A stretch of DNA of 64,000 bases from an uncultured Opitutales bacterium (lineage in GTDB: Bacteria > Verrucomicrobiota > Verrucomicrobiia > Opitutales > Intestinicryptomonadaceae), in NCBI GenBank assembly GCA_944389175.1, contig CALXLK010000008.1, forward strand, positions 40,331 through 104,330. The letters run 5' to 3'. Below, piece after piece: positions 1 to 10,403 of the stretch. Both the position numbers and the translations under genes were made by a program. A model generated the notes under the pieces. That model saw only the letters and a list, made by a program, of their open reading frames with translations. It made no database searches and was not told the DNA's origin. Within the stretch, counting starts at the first letter, position 1, and every line of letters begins with the position of its first letter.

Positions 1-836
1 GCGATATCGACCAGTTGCCGAGCGTCGGGCCGGGCAATGTGCTGCGCGACATTATAGACAGCAACCGCTTCCCTGTCGTGCGGTTGAAGCGCATCTTCAG
101 GCAGGGCAGCCGCAGCCAAATTGTTTCGGTGGCCCACGCCGTTCTCGACGGCGATTCGACCATGGCGGGCGTATCGTGCGCCAAGCTCGACTATGTAAAT
201 CCAGCGGACGATCTCGTCTTTATCCCCGCCGACACCCCGGAGGAGTGCATAGGCACTTGCGCGCGCCTTTTAAAGGAAAAAATCCCCCTGTGGTTTGGAA
301 TGGATTCCATATCTGACGTTCAAGTGCTTGCGCCCATGCACAAGGGGACCGCGGGCATAGCCAGCCTGAACTTGTCGCTTAAGCAGCAGCTGAATGCAAA
401 TACCCAGCACCTCGTTTACGGAGGCACCACTTTTTCAGTCGGCGACAAGATTATGCAGACGCGCAACAACTACGATCTTGACATTTTCAACGGCGACATG
501 GGCAGGGTCACGGCGATTGCAAGCGACAAAGCTTCCCTGTTGGCAGTTTTTGACTCGCGCAAGATAGCACTTTCAAAGTCGGATCTGGCCGATTTCCAGC
601 AGGCCTACGCCATAAGCATCCACAAGTCGCAAGGCAGCGAATTCCCGATTGTCGTCATACCGCTTATGCGCCAACACTTTGTCATGCTTCAGCGCAACCT
701 CTTGTACACGGCCATAACGCGTGGGCGCAAAAAAGTTTACGTAGTGGGCAACCAGAGCGCGTGGGCCGCGGCGGTGAAAAATTCGCGCAGCGCCGAACGC
801 AGGACGTATTTAATTCCGAGACTTTTGTCTGTATGA
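1..836 (+). CDS. recD2: RecD2-type ATP-dependent DNA helicase, C-terminal part (5' truncated by window edge)
   Basis: About 277 residues of the C-terminal half of a superfamily 1B helicase; the frame is open from base 3, so the N-terminus lies before the window. The first visible residues, [14 protein letters not shown], match the motif III region of RecD helicases. Then come GTAGIASLN, an SH3-like stretch around [13 protein letters not shown], and the closing motifs [12 protein letters not shown] and [12 protein letters not shown], which bind nucleotide and couple ATP hydrolysis to translocation. The ending is too late for a RecBCD RecD to be excluded, but no recB or recC is visible, so the stand-alone RecD2 form acting in recombination or repair is the better guess. 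The stop overlaps the next start (ATGA), implying translational coupling to psd. Confidence 0.85.
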   Translation, partial: DIDQLPSVGPGNVLRDIIDSNRFPVVRLKRIFRQGSRSQIVSVAHAVLDGDSTMAGVSCAKLDYVNPADDLVFIPADTPEECIGTCARLLKEKIPLWFGMDSISDVQVLAPMHKGTAGIASLNLSLKQQLNANTQHLVYGGTTFSVGDKIMQTRNNYDLDIFNGDMGRVTAIASDKASLLAVFDSRKIALSKSDLADFQQAYAISIHKSQGSEFPIVVIPLMRQHFVMLQRNLLYTAITRGRKKVYVVGNQSAWAAAVKNSRSAERRTYLIPRLLSV

Positions 837-1723
837 GCATAAAATTATACAACCTTATAACACGGGAAGAGATTTTCGAGCGCGTGCCCGCCGAGGCGTT
901 CATGCGCTTTTTGTACGGCAATCCGGCGGGATCTCTGGCGCTTTGGGCGCTCTTTAAGAGGGCGCTGTTTTCAAAGATTTGCGGAGCGTGGGCGTCGTCT
1001 CCGTCCAGCAGGAGGGCGATAGCGGCATTTATTGAAAAAAACGGCATAGACATCTCGGACGTCCCGCAAAGCTCGTTCAAGAATTTTAACGAGTTTTTTA
1101 CCAGGGCCCTAAAGCCCGGCGCGCGCGCCCCGCAGGAGCCTCTAAACGAAAACGCAATTTCCTTCCCGAGCGACGGGAGGCATCTGCTCGTGCGCGACGT
1201 GCGCTCGTGCGACGTTTTTTACGCCAAGGGCTCAAAATTTAACATATCCGCCTTCCTGGGCGACAAGTCTTTGGCGGAGACGTTCGACGGGGCCGATATG
1301 CTTATCTCGAGGCTTGCGCCGGTCGACTACCACCGCTTCCATTTCCCGATGTCGGGCGAAATAGCCGCGCGCAAATCAATAGCAGGAGACCTCTATTCTG
1401 TCAGCCCCATAGCCCTCGCGGGGCGGCTGTCCATACTTTGGCAGAACAAGCGCGTCTTAAACATGGTTCAGACGCCGAAATTCGGCTTCTACGCCTTCGT
1501 TGAAATCGGCGCCACGAACGTCGGTGGGATTGTCAATACCAGAAGGGTAGGCGATTTCGTCGCCCGCGGCGACGAGGCGGGATATTTTAACTTCGGCGGC
1601 TCGTGCATAATAACCATTTTGCCAAAAAGAAAAATAATTTGGGACCAGAGCCTTGAAAAAATGAGCTCATCGGGCATTGAGTGCTACGCCAAGGCGGGCA
1701 TGAAGGCTGGCGAGTTTGCATAG
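833..1723 (+). CDS. psd: Phosphatidylserine decarboxylase proenzyme
   Basis: 296-residue proenzyme that decarboxylates phosphatidylserine to phosphatidylethanolamine at the inner membrane. The family self-cleaves before a Ser that becomes the pyruvoyl group; here the site is the FGGSC segment near residue 262. The conserved [13 protein letters not shown] block, with its active-site His, lies mid-protein, and VEIGATNVG follows it. The ATG at 833 overlaps the helicase stop by 4 bp and fits the family N-terminus (MSIKLYN) better than an upstream start at 761. The GGSC cleavage site and the length resemble the Clostridium-like subgroup of Psd. No pssA is adjacent. Confidence 0.93.
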   Translation: MSIKLYNLITREEIFERVPAEAFMRFLYGNPAGSLALWALFKRALFSKICGAWASSPSSRRAIAAFIEKNGIDISDVPQSSFKNFNEFFTRALKPGARAPQEPLNENAISFPSDGRHLLVRDVRSCDVFYAKGSKFNISAFLGDKSLAETFDGADMLISRLAPVDYHRFHFPMSGEIAARKSIAGDLYSVSPIALAGRLSILWQNKRVLNMVQTPKFGFYAFVEIGATNVGGIVNTRRVGDFVARGDEAGYFNFGGSCIITILPKRKIIWDQSLEKMSSSGIECYAKAGMKAGEFA

Positions 1724-1938
1724 GGGAGAGCCATCGAACCGACCGGCGCAACATGGAGAATCCGCCGTTTTTTGTCAGCTTTGGCGAGTCTTGTTTTTTT
1801 GCGTTTTTTTTTGGTCGGCGAGGCGGCAAAACGTGCGGTCACGGCCGCGCGCATCAAAAGCGGTTCCCATTTATGTTTGCCAGGCGCAAAATTTTGTGCA
1901 AACTGATCTTAGATTTAAAAATTTAATAAGGAAGATAG

Positions 1939-2796
1939 ATGAGGAAAACATTTACAATAGCCCTCTGCTACGATTTTGACGGCACTCTTTCCCCGGCGAA
2001 CATTCAGGAGTACGCCTTCATACCCCAGCTTCAGAAACAGCCCAAGGTTTTCTGGAACGAGACGTGCAAGCTGGCAAAAAAGCAGGACGCCGACGAAATT
2101 TTAGCCTACATGTATTTGATGTGCAACCAGGCTAAAAAGCTCGACATAAAAATCAGGCGCGACGATTTCCTCAGATTCGGCAAGAAAGTAAAGTTTTACA
2201 GCGGTTTGACTTCCCCCAACGGCAAGGATTGGTTTTCGACGATAAATTCCTACGGAGAGTCGCTCGGGGCGACCGTGCGCCACTACGTGATTTCATCGGG
2301 CATAAAGGAGATGATAGAGGGCACGTCAATAGCGTCGAATTTTCACAAGATATACGCCTCCAGCTTTATGTACGACATATACGGAGTTGCCATGTGGCCG
2401 GCGCAGGCGGTAAATTACACAACTAAAATGAACTATCTCTTTAGAATTAACAAGGGCATTTTCAACCTGCAGAAGTCAATAAACAACTACATGCCCGAAA
2501 AGCAGCGGCCCGTGCCTTTTAGCAGAATGATTTACTTTGGCGACGGGCTTACGGATATTCCGGCCATGAAGCTTGTAAAGACCCAGGGCGGCTATTCCAT
2601 AGCAGTGCATAACGGTTCGGCGACAAACCGCAAGATTTCCGAAAAATTGCTAAATGAAAACCGCGTCGATTTTACCGCAAAGGCCGATTACCGCCAGAAT
2701 TCGGAACTCACTGCCCAGGTAAAGCGCGTAATAGACAAAATAGCAGCCGAGTATTACTTGGAACAAAAAGAGCAGGGGCAACTGCGCCGCAAATAG
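1939..2796 (+). CDS. HAD-superfamily phosphatase, phosphoserine phosphatase-like
   Basis: 285 residues. Motif I is DFDGTLS (about residues 12-18), where the first Asp is the expected nucleophile and the second the acid/base. The acidic motif IV is YFGDGLTDIPAMK near residue 200, typical of the phosphoserine phosphatase-like branch. ISSGIKEMIEG supplies the motif II Ser. A good Shine-Dalgarno (AAGGAAG) precedes the ATG. No signal peptide is visible, so it should be cytoplasmic. The substrate cannot be read from sequence; close homologues are usually annotated only as HAD family or haloacid dehalogenase-like. It stands alone between psd and a secreted protein on the same strand. Confidence 0.8.
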   Translation: MRKTFTIALCYDFDGTLSPANIQEYAFIPQLQKQPKVFWNETCKLAKKQDADEILAYMYLMCNQAKKLDIKIRRDDFLRFGKKVKFYSGLTSPNGKDWFSTINSYGESLGATVRHYVISSGIKEMIEGTSIASNFHKIYASSFMYDIYGVAMWPAQAVNYTTKMNYLFRINKGIFNLQKSINNYMPEKQRPVPFSRMIYFGDGLTDIPAMKLVKTQGGYSIAVHNGSATNRKISEKLLNENRVDFTAKADYRQNSELTAQVKRVIDKIAAEYYLEQKEQGQLRRK

Positions 2797-2972
2797 AGCG
2801 CTTGTTATTCTCCCGCAAAACACCGCATCATCCCGGACAATTTTTTGAGGGGGAAAAAGCGTTTGCAAATTTTTCGGCGGCGTTGCGGCGGCGCCGAAGG
2901 CCTACTTAGGTAGGCTATTGTTAGATATTTTCGTTGACAGGCGTTTTTCTCTTCCCAGTATCCGTCGACACT

Positions 2973-4040
2973 ATGAAGAGATTAATAGCACTTGTCTTAA
3001 CGTCGTTTTTTACCGTCTGCGCATGCGCGGAAAACATTTCGGTCGACCCGCTGGTGGGCTTTTACAAGGGGAAGCTTGAATGCGCAAAATACGGCTATCC
3101 GCTAAAGGGCGACAATACCGTCTACGCCGAAGTTTTTAGGGGGCCGCAAGGCTACAGGGTAAAGTTTCAGCCCGCCATTTTCGCCAGGGCTGAAACGTAC
3201 GGCATGGCCGACAATCTCAAGGCCTCCGGCGGAAAAATACTGCTCTCGAAAGTCGGCGGCGGCGAAAAGTTCAAGGATTTCCAGGGGTCGATTACCCCGG
3301 AAGAAATAGATGTAAAGCTAGCCTACATGGGGTCGGAGGCGCGCATGAAGCTCGAAAGGATAAATGTGGAATCGCCGACGATGGGTCTAAAGGCTCCCGA
3401 AGGGGCCCTCGTGCTCTTTGACGGCAAGGATTTAAGCAACTTTTGGGGCGTGTGCGGCGGAAAGAAAATAAAGCCGAATTGGACGGTCAACCCCGACGCC
3501 TCAATGACTATTGCGCAGGAAAAAAATTCGAAGGGGAAGAAATTGCGCTACGTCGACTTGGAGTCGAAACAGACATTCGGCAAACTTGTAATGCACCTGG
3601 AATTCAAGTTTCCCTGCCAGTATGAAAAGCTCAGACAAGCGCGCAGCAACAGCGGCGTAATTTTCGGTGGGCTCTACGAACTTCAGATTTTGGATTCCTT
3701 TGGCGCCGAGGGCGCGTGGGACGAATGCGGTTCCGTCTACAGACAGGTTCCTCCAATGGTAAATGCATGCATTGAACCGGGGAAATGGCAGACCTACGAC
3801 ATAGAATTTACCCCGGCCGTTTACGACGGCAAAAAACTTGTCAGCCTTCCGAAAGTCTCGGCATGGATAAACGGCATTCAGGTTCAAAAAGATACACCTT
3901 TTAAGTATCCTACGCACATGCAGCCAGTCCAGGGCGCAAAATTCGACCAGTCAAAACACGCAGAAAAAGTCTTTATAAAGCTTCAAGACCACACCGATCC
4001 GATTTCTTTTAGAAATATCTGGGTGAAGCCTCTGAAGTAG
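2973..4040 (+). CDS. Secreted DUF1080 (3-keto-disaccharide hydrolase-type) protein
   Basis: 355 residues. The ATG at 2973 gives a clean signal peptide (MKRLIALVLTSFFTVCACA), unlike the in-frame start at 2934. After about 120 residues of N-terminal sequence, the jelly-roll DUF1080 domain begins at ALVLFDGKDLSNFWG and runs to the C-terminus. It includes SNSGVIFGGLYELQILDSFG and the closing FRNIWVKPLK, which are hallmark strands of the fold. Members act on or bind oxidised (3-keto) sugars in the periplasm, but many are uncharacterised, so the reaction is not certain. A second, shorter DUF1080 protein lies at 50759-51472. Such proteins are greatly expanded in Verrucomicrobiota and Planctomycetota. 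Confidence 0.82.
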   Translation: MKRLIALVLTSFFTVCACAENISVDPLVGFYKGKLECAKYGYPLKGDNTVYAEVFRGPQGYRVKFQPAIFARAETYGMADNLKASGGKILLSKVGGGEKFKDFQGSITPEEIDVKLAYMGSEARMKLERINVESPTMGLKAPEGALVLFDGKDLSNFWGVCGGKKIKPNWTVNPDASMTIAQEKNSKGKKLRYVDLESKQTFGKLVMHLEFKFPCQYEKLRQARSNSGVIFGGLYELQILDSFGAEGAWDECGSVYRQVPPMVNACIEPGKWQTYDIEFTPAVYDGKKLVSLPKVSAWINGIQVQKDTPFKYPTHMQPVQGAKFDQSKHAEKVFIKLQDHTDPISFRNIWVKPLK

Positions 4041-4141
4041 TATGGCGTAGTGCTCAATTGAAGTTTTTTTGTTTTTTTTGCCTTTTTTTTGTAAAACTGC
4101 TTGACTTGTGGCAGCCCATCTTTAATTTTCATTGTGAACCT

Positions 4142-5428
4142 ATGAAGTTGCCTATGAATAATAAATCTGTTTTTTATAACCGCGGATGCCCCTTCGGTAT
4201 CAAAGGCGCCGTTGCATTTTCGGCGTTTTTGGCTGCAACCGCGATAGCGTATGGTCAAAATCTTTGGCCGCGTACACTCACAGAAAGCGTTACGGGAGTA
4301 ATGGAAAGGGTCGACTACACTATAGCCGCGCCCGATTTGGTGCTCACCCACAAATACGACGCCGCCAGGCACTATAACGCGACGATAAATCTCAACGGGT
4401 ATTCGGCGACATTCCTGGCTGATGTCCATACGTCGAGTCCGTCAACTGATTTCTTCGGCTTTGCCGGAGCTACATTTAAAGGGACAGGTCCTGATAATGT
4501 TCTCGACATAGGCATTGTTGAGGGATCTGACCCCATATGGATACTTGAATCCGGATTTACCGTTGACAATGCCACGGTGAACATGGATTTAGGTACGGGT
4601 TCCAAATATCACCACGGCACTTTCACCGTAAACGTGGTTAACAACGGCGTGTTAAACTGGACGAACGCCACCCCGGCTGTAGGGAAGAGCCTGATTTTGA
4701 CAATAGGCAACGGTGCGGGCGACAACGCGCATGCAAGTATTTCGTATGCTGAGCAGGCATGGAATAACGCTTCCAATAAGATTACCGTTAACGGAGGCTC
4801 GTTTAATTTCAATGTCAAGAGCGGGCGCATGCAGTTTGCTGAGATGACGGTCAATTCCCTCTCGGCAGATTCCTACATCGATTCGGGTTTGGGCATAAAT
4901 AAAGACGGCGTTTTGGAGATAGCCAAGGATGTAGACCACAAGATAATAATGGGCGCCAATTTGGTGTTCTACGACAACGCTACATACAGAAGCTACATAA
5001 GCGACGTAGTCGTATTAAAGACCGGGTATGCCAGAATAGAAATAGCCGCATCTGCAAAGTCTATGAACATGGATTTGCACGCCGACCATACTTTTAGTAT
5101 GGTTCAGGTTAATGGGACTCACGCCCAAATGAACTTGAACTTGAATGGCAGCGTGCTGACGTTCGAGTCGTTGGATTTTACCAAGCTGGACATAGTTATC
5201 GAAGATTTCGAGAACGGTTTGTTCCGCTGGAAAGATGGAACGGGATATGACGCTTCAAAAATATCGGCTACGTGGAACGGCCAGATTCTCGACGATATAG
5301 AGGCCGTTCTAAATGAAAAAGACGGGTACACGTACCTGTTTTCTGCGACAGTGCCAGAGCCCGCCGAGGTGGCGGCCGTATTTGCGGCGCTGGCGCTGGC
5401 ATTTGCGCTGTATCGCAGGCGCAAGTAG
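4142..5428 (+). CDS. PEP-CTERM sorting-domain surface protein
   Basis: About 428 residues. The C-terminus is a PEP-CTERM signal: VPEP, then a hydrophobic helix of about 18 residues, then YRRRK. Known exosortase systems cut at this signal and deliver the protein to the envelope or outside. A signal peptide precedes AIAYGQ. The body is a repetitive, Gly/Asn/Thr-rich beta-strand sequence with autotransporter-like or beta-helix periodicity and no catalytic motif. The start is uncertain: ATG 4142 or ATG 4154 place the hydrophobic segment naturally, while 4058 adds an implausible Phe/Cys-rich extension. No exosortase gene is in the window, so sorting depends on a distant epsH/xrtA-type locus. The passenger function is unknown. 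Confidence 0.8.
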   Translation: MKLPMNNKSVFYNRGCPFGIKGAVAFSAFLAATAIAYGQNLWPRTLTESVTGVMERVDYTIAAPDLVLTHKYDAARHYNATINLNGYSATFLADVHTSSPSTDFFGFAGATFKGTGPDNVLDIGIVEGSDPIWILESGFTVDNATVNMDLGTGSKYHHGTFTVNVVNNGVLNWTNATPAVGKSLILTIGNGAGDNAHASISYAEQAWNNASNKITVNGGSFNFNVKSGRMQFAEMTVNSLSADSYIDSGLGINKDGVLEIAKDVDHKIIMGANLVFYDNATYRSYISDVVVLKTGYARIEIAASAKSMNMDLHADHTFSMVQVNGTHAQMNLNLNGSVLTFESLDFTKLDIVIEDFENGLFRWKDGTGYDASKISATWNGQILDDIEAVLNEKDGYTYLFSATVPEPAEVAAVFAALALAFALYRRRK

Positions 5429-5463
5429 TTGCGGCGGTATCAGTAGCTTCAAGACAAAAAAAA

Positions 5464-5486
5464 CCGGGAAAAATCCCGGCTTTTTT
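5464..5486. terminator. Rho-independent terminator between convergent genes
   Basis: A 6-bp GC-rich stem (CCGGGA/TCCCGG) has an A-run before it and a T6 run after it. It sits between the converging PEP-CTERM gene and gpmI and could serve both strands. Confidence 0.85.
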
Positions 5487-5543
5487 GTCTTTTACAAGCT
5501 TAGGTAAGTGGCGAATATTGATTCTTCGCCTAAGCGACGTAGG

Positions 5544-7121
5544 CTAGCTTACAATCAGCGATTTGCCAGTCATCTCCTGCGGAACCTTTAGGCCCATAAG
5601 CTGCAGGATAGTCGGGGCTATGTCTCCGAGATTTCCGCCTTCCTGGCGCAGCTTTAGGCCTTCTAGCCCCTTGCCGTAGATTACTACCTCCACCGGGTTC
5701 ATGGTGTGGCGCGTGTGCGGAGAGTTCGTTTTCGGATCGAACATCTGGTCGCTATTGCCGTGGTCGGCCGTTATCACCATGGCGGCGCCGGTCTTGTCGG
5801 CGGCCTCGGCAATTTCTTTGACACCGCGGTCCACGGCCTCGATGGCCTTGATAGCCGCAGGCAGGTTGCCCGTGTGCCCGACCATGTCGCCGTTTGCAAA
5901 GTTTACGACAATGAGAGCATACTTGTTTTCCTCAACGGCGTGCGCCACGGCGTCGGCAACTCCGGGCTCGCTCATCTCGGGCTTCTGGTCGTAGGTTTGA
6001 ACGTCCCGGGGCGAGTCTATTAGTATGCGGTCTTCGCCGGGGAAGGGTTCGTCGCGCCCGTCGTTGAAGAAAAACGTCACGTGGGCGTACTTTTCCGTCT
6101 CCGCGCAGCGCAACTGGGCAAGACCCAATGAGCTTATATAGCTGCCCAATATGTTTACCATCTTCGGCGGTTTTGGGAAGAGAATATTCGGGCAAAGCCC
6201 CTCTTTGTATTCGGTCATTGTGGCAAAGAATACCTTGGGGTGTATCTTGCGCGCAAAACCCTCGAAGTTGTCCTCGACGAATGCGGCAGTCATTTCGCGC
6301 GGGCGGTCGCTGCGGAAATTAAAGAATATTACGGCGTCGCCGTCGCAGACTCTCCCGATGGGCTTGCCGTCCTTTTCAATCCAAGTAGGCGGTATGAATT
6401 CGTCGCCTTTCATGTTGTCTTGCGCGGGGTGGGCGTAGTAGTTGGTAAAGGCGTCTTCGGGCTTTGAAACGGCGCATACCGTGCCGGCGCCGACCAGGCA
6501 GTCATACGCCTTTTCGACTCTGTCCCAGCGCTTGTCTCTGTCCATGGCCCAGTATCTGCCAATCACCGAGGCGACGCACCCGGTGCCGTACTCGGCCATC
6601 TTTTCCTCGACTTGTTTTATAAAGCCCAGCCCGCTTTCCGAAGGGGTGTCGCGCCCGTCGGTGAAGGCGTGCAGGTAGACCTTTTTGTAGCCTTTTTTGC
6701 CGCAGATTTCAAACAGCCAGTACAGATGCCTGAGCATCGAGTGCACGCCGGCGTCGGAACAGAGGCCGAACAAGTGCAGGGCGCCGCCCTTGTCCATAGT
6801 CTGAAAAACTTTCTTTAGCACCGGGCTTTCAAGTATGGCGCCGCTCTTAAAGCCCTTGTCAATCCTGACTATTTCCTGGTCGACAACCCTGCCGGCGCCT
6901 ATGTTTTGGTGGCCGACTTCGCTGTTGCCCATTATGCCATCGGGCAGGCCAACTGCAAGTCCGCAGGCCGAGATCTCGGTGCGCGGATACTTGGCCGAGA
7001 GGCTTTTGCAAAACGGCGCGTTGGCCAGTTTTATGGCGTTGTATTTGTCGAGAGAGCTGTCGTGGTTTTCGCCCCAGCCGTCTCTTATAACTAATATTAC
7101 AGGTCTTCTAACTCCGTTCAT
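5544..7121 (-). CDS. gpmI: 2,3-bisphosphoglycerate-independent phosphoglycerate mutase
   Basis: 525 residues, the normal length. It interconverts 3- and 2-phosphoglycerate in glycolysis using two manganese ions. The nucleophile Ser lies in MGNSEVGHQ (Ser67), metal ligands include Asp14 of IRDGWG, and the alkaline phosphatase-like core closes with [11 protein letters not shown] and the SPHTRHT stretch. The gene is transcribed away from yajC; the 246-bp gap holds both promoters, although I cannot assign clear -35/-10 boxes. It ends at the convergent terminator shared with the PEP-CTERM gene. Confidence 0.97.
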   Translation of the reverse strand: MNGVRRPVILVIRDGWGENHDSSLDKYNAIKLANAPFCKSLSAKYPRTEISACGLAVGLPDGIMGNSEVGHQNIGAGRVVDQEIVRIDKGFKSGAILESPVLKKVFQTMDKGGALHLFGLCSDAGVHSMLRHLYWLFEICGKKGYKKVYLHAFTDGRDTPSESGLGFIKQVEEKMAEYGTGCVASVIGRYWAMDRDKRWDRVEKAYDCLVGAGTVCAVSKPEDAFTNYYAHPAQDNMKGDEFIPPTWIEKDGKPIGRVCDGDAVIFFNFRSDRPREMTAAFVEDNFEGFARKIHPKVFFATMTEYKEGLCPNILFPKPPKMVNILGSYISSLGLAQLRCAETEKYAHVTFFFNDGRDEPFPGEDRILIDSPRDVQTYDQKPEMSEPGVADAVAHAVEENKYALIVVNFANGDMVGHTGNLPAAIKAIEAVDRGVKEIAEAADKTGAAMVITADHGNSDQMFDPKTNSPHTRHTMNPVEVVIYGKGLEGLKLRQEGGNLGDIAPTILQLMGLKVPQEMTGKSLIVS

Positions 7122-7367
7122 AACTATTTATAAAAATTTAGAGCAGTATTATTTCAACGCGCGCACATTTCAACCTTTATTTTACCGGCCGCCAATTTTG
7201 GCGACAATCCTCCCCGTGACGATGGCACAGACCCTTGTTACGGCTTTTGTCCCGGCGCGGAAAATCTCAGTTATCCAGGGGCGGAAAATCTAAGGGCTGC
7301 TATTTTTTTCTTGCAAGGGGCGCGACGTGCAAGTTTAATATTCGGCTTATTGAACATTTTGTTGAAT

Positions 7368-7703
7368 ATGGAAAACATTATATCTCTAATTGCACAGGAA
7401 TCCGCGCCGGCTCCCCAGGGTGGCGGCGTCTCGATGTTGTTGTTCATCGTGATTATGTTCGCGGCGATGTATTTCTTGATGATCGCCCCGCAGCGCAAGC
7501 GCCAAAAACAGCACCAGGCTATGGTGAAGGCATTGCAGTCGGGCGATAAGGTCGTTACAATCGGCGGAATTATCGGTACTATTACAAACGTTAAGGAAAA
7601 GACTTTTATATTGAAGCTTTGCGACAACACAAAGGTTGAATTTCTAAAGTCGGCAATCAGCGAAAAGCTCTCCGACGAGGAAAAGAGCGCAGAGAACAAA
7701 TAG
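7368..7703 (+). CDS. yajC: Preprotein translocase subunit YajC
   Basis: 111 residues from the ATG at 7368 (MENIISLIAQES). One membrane helix (LLFIVIMFAAMYFLMIAPQRKR) is followed by a basic cytoplasmic domain with the family block VKALQSGDKVVTIGGIIGTI. YajC associates with SecDF and assists protein export. The neighbour is secDF on the same strand, the classic order. A start 19 codons upstream (7311) would add sequence not seen in the family. A hairpin with a T-run between the two genes suggests that only part of the transcription reads into secDF. Confidence 0.95.
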   Translation: MENIISLIAQESAPAPQGGGVSMLLFIVIMFAAMYFLMIAPQRKRQKQHQAMVKALQSGDKVVTIGGIIGTITNVKEKTFILKLCDNTKVEFLKSAISEKLSDEEKSAENK

Positions 7704-7716
7704 TCTTTATAAAAGC

Positions 7717-7746
7717 GCGCCGTACATTAACGCACGGCGTTTTTTG
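7717..7746 (+). terminator. Terminator or attenuator between yajC and secDF
   Basis: The stem CGCCGT/ACGGCG around an 11-base loop is followed by a T6 tract, 14 bases after the yajC stop and about 30 bases before the secDF start. As the genes are co-oriented, it probably lowers secDF expression relative to yajC. Confidence 0.7.
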
Positions 7747-7774
7747 CTATTTAATACAACTTAAAGGACGCTAA

Positions 7775-10381
7775 ATGTTAAAACCTGCAATCAATTCAAA
7801 TTCGGGGATATTGTGGAAATTCGTGCTGACGGCTTTGGTTTTGGCCTGGGCGGCGTTTTCCATGTTTCCGGTAACCGATACGCCGTTTGAAAAGTACATT
7901 CTCACTCGCGCGACGGCCAACCAGGCCGAGTTTACGCAAAAAATTCTTCCGGCGGCCGAGGCGCGCGTGGACAAGGCAAACTACAAGAATAATCCTGACA
8001 AGTCGCCGACGCTCTACATAGCTTTGAGAGACTACGCCAACGCCAACGATATCGACCTTTCCAAGTATTTTCCGGACATAAGGGTATCAGATATAAAGAT
8101 TCTCAAAAAGCGCAACGACATCCTCCTTAAGGAGCTTTACCGCCAGAGCAAGGGCGCGCTTAAGAAAGGTCTAGACTTGCAGGGCGGCGTATCGTTCACG
8201 CTGCAGATCGACGACAAGAATCTCGCAGGCGACGAGTATTCGCGCAAGGGACAGCTCGAGGACGTGCTCACGGTTATGAATAACCGCATAAACGGCTTGG
8301 GCGTCACGGAGCCTACAATCCGCATAATGGGAAGCAATTCTGTCGAAGTTCAGATGCCAGGCGTCTCTCTAAAGGACAATCCAGAGTCTATTGAGGAGCT
8401 TTCGCGTCCGGCAAAGCTCGAGTTCCGCAAGGTGCACAGGAGCCTGCGTCCCTCATCGGCAAAGCCGCCGCTCTCAGAGATCCCCATGGGGTACGAGGTA
8501 ATGATGATGGAAAGCGAAAGGGGAAACCAGGTCGTTCAGGTTCCCTATTACGTCAAGATCCGCCCCGAGGCTTCGGGAGAAATCATAAAGAGGGCGTACC
8601 CGGCAATGGAGGATTCAAACCGCTTTACCGTGTGCATGGAGTTTACCCCGGAGGGCTCCAAAGTCTTTGAGAGAATCACGCGCACGATTCTCGATGAGGA
8701 CAGACAGACCGGGACGAAGCAGCCCCTTGCAATAGTGCTCGACGGCCGCCTCATGAGCGCTCCGAACATCGTAAGCGTAATTAGCGACAGGGGGTCTATC
8801 ACCGGTAATTTCACGCGGCGCGAAGCGGTGGAGCTTGCCAATGCGCTCAATAACCCGCTTTCTGTCGGATTGAAGCGCACATCGCTTAGCGAGGTAGGGC
8901 CATCCCTGGCTGATTCCGCCAAGCAGAGCTCTTTCCTGGCGGCGGGAATAGGCACATTCTTGACCGTCGCTTTCATGATTTTAGTTTACAAATTTATGGG
9001 GGTAATCGCCGTTATTTCGGTTTTTGCAAACATATTTATGATAGTGGGCGTGCTGGCGAGCTTCGGCGCGACGATGACGCTGCCGGGCATTGCGGCTTTG
9101 GTGCTCACCCTGGGCATGGCGGTCGACTCCAATATTCTGGTATTTGAGCGAATGAGGGAGGAATCTCTGTTGGGCAAGAGCCTGTGGACGTCGCTTATGG
9201 CAGGCTACGAAAAGGCGTTCTCGGCAATAGTTGACGCCAACATAACAACCCTTATCTCGGCATTGATATTGTGGAAGTTTGGCACGGGTCCCGTGAAAGG
9301 CTTTGGCGTGACTCTTGCAATAGGCATATTTACGACGCTTTTCTGCTGCTTGGTATTTAGCCGCGCAATACTCGAGTTCGGAGTAAAGTACAACATAATA
9401 AGAACGTCGCTTAAAAAAGGCATGCTAAGCGGCTGCAATTTCGACTTCTTCAAGTATGTCAGAGCTTCGTTTATAATATCGTGGACGATAGTTCTTTTGG
9501 GCGTTGCCGTTCTTTTCTACCGCGGCGACAAGACCCTTAGCATCGACTTCACCGGCGGCGATATTGTAACAATAGCTTTCAATCCCGACAAAAAAATTCC
9601 GATCGAAAAGGTGTTGGCTTTGAGCACTTCGACAGGCGAGGGCAGTCTCGGCGAGGTGCAGGCCTCGTACCAGGTTGATATCTCTTCCAAAGACGAACAC
9701 CTGGTGCTGCAGGTCGAGAGCGAAAAGGGGCAGAAGGCTTTCGATATTCTGAATAAGAAGTATCCCGAGGCGCAGCTTAAGCTCGTTGGGCAGACGAGCG
9801 TCGGCGGTTCGGTCAGCAGCGACATAACAAGGGATGCATTTATATCCATAGCCCTCTCCCTGCTTGCAATATTGGTGTACGTGGCCTTCAGATTCGAATT
9901 TAGCTACGGCATAGGAGCTCTGGTTGCAACCTTCCACGACGTCGTCATGTGTATAGGCTTGTACGTAATACTGGGCTTGTTTGGCGTCGGCAGCGGACAG
10001 TTCTCCGCGCCGATGGTCGCGGCGGTTCTGATGGTAATGGGATACACCATCAACGACAAGATCGTCGTATTCGACCGAATAAGAGAAGAGCTTACGCTTA
10101 AGCCGAATCTTTCGTTGAAGGAAATAGTCAACCTCTCAATCAACGTCACGCTTTCCCGAACGCTGCTTACAAGCGTCAGCACGTTCCTGGCCGCGGGCGC
10201 CTTGTTCCTATTTGGCACCGGCATAATTGTGGACTTCTCGCTGATGTTCCTGGCAGGTATAGTAGTGGGCACATTCTCCTCGATATTTATCGCCAGCCCC
10301 GTATTCTACTGGTGGAATAAGGGCAGCCGCGAAAAGGTCGAAAAAAGCTCCGAGACATTGCAGGAGCGCAGTTGGGAATAA
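7775..10381 (+). CDS. secDF: Fused SecD-SecF protein export membrane protein
   Basis: 868 residues joining SecD (about 1-540) and SecF (about 560-868), so two six-helix RND-type halves lie in one chain. SecD features include an N-terminal helix, KKGLDLQGGVSF, the large periplasmic P1 domain, and LGMAVDSNILVFERMREE in the membrane half. The SecF half shows LSIDFTGGDIV and VMGYTINDKIVVFDRIREE. The protein uses the proton motive force to pull translocating proteins out of SecYEG. The SD (AAGGACG) lies 7 bases before the ATG. Fusions occur in several phyla, including Bacteroidota, Bacillota and Verrucomicrobiota-type bacteria. A strong terminator follows directly. Confidence 0.97.
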   Translation: MLKPAINSNSGILWKFVLTALVLAWAAFSMFPVTDTPFEKYILTRATANQAEFTQKILPAAEARVDKANYKNNPDKSPTLYIALRDYANANDIDLSKYFPDIRVSDIKILKKRNDILLKELYRQSKGALKKGLDLQGGVSFTLQIDDKNLAGDEYSRKGQLEDVLTVMNNRINGLGVTEPTIRIMGSNSVEVQMPGVSLKDNPESIEELSRPAKLEFRKVHRSLRPSSAKPPLSEIPMGYEVMMMESERGNQVVQVPYYVKIRPEASGEIIKRAYPAMEDSNRFTVCMEFTPEGSKVFERITRTILDEDRQTGTKQPLAIVLDGRLMSAPNIVSVISDRGSITGNFTRREAVELANALNNPLSVGLKRTSLSEVGPSLADSAKQSSFLAAGIGTFLTVAFMILVYKFMGVIAVISVFANIFMIVGVLASFGATMTLPGIAALVLTLGMAVDSNILVFERMREESLLGKSLWTSLMAGYEKAFSAIVDANITTLISALILWKFGTGPVKGFGVTLAIGIFTTLFCCLVFSRAILEFGVKYNIIRTSLKKGMLSGCNFDFFKYVRASFIISWTIVLLGVAVLFYRGDKTLSIDFTGGDIVTIAFNPDKKIPIEKVLALSTSTGEGSLGEVQASYQVDISSKDEHLVLQVESEKGQKAFDILNKKYPEAQLKLVGQTSVGGSVSSDITRDAFISIALSLLAILVYVAFRFEFSYGIGALVATFHDVVMCIGLYVILGLFGVGSGQFSAPMVAAVLMVMGYTINDKIVVFDRIREELTLKPNLSLKEIVNLSINVTLSRTLLTSVSTFLAAGALFLFGTGIIVDFSLMFLAGIVVGTFSSIFIASPVFYWWNKGSREKVEKSSETLQERSWE

Positions 10382-10403
10382 AAAACTCATAGAATTGCAC
10401 AGA

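Noticed and set aside
2934..2964. TTGACA ahead of the DUF1080 gene as its promoter
   Set aside because: A -10 box at normal spacing would place the transcript start at the ATG; the evidence is too weak.
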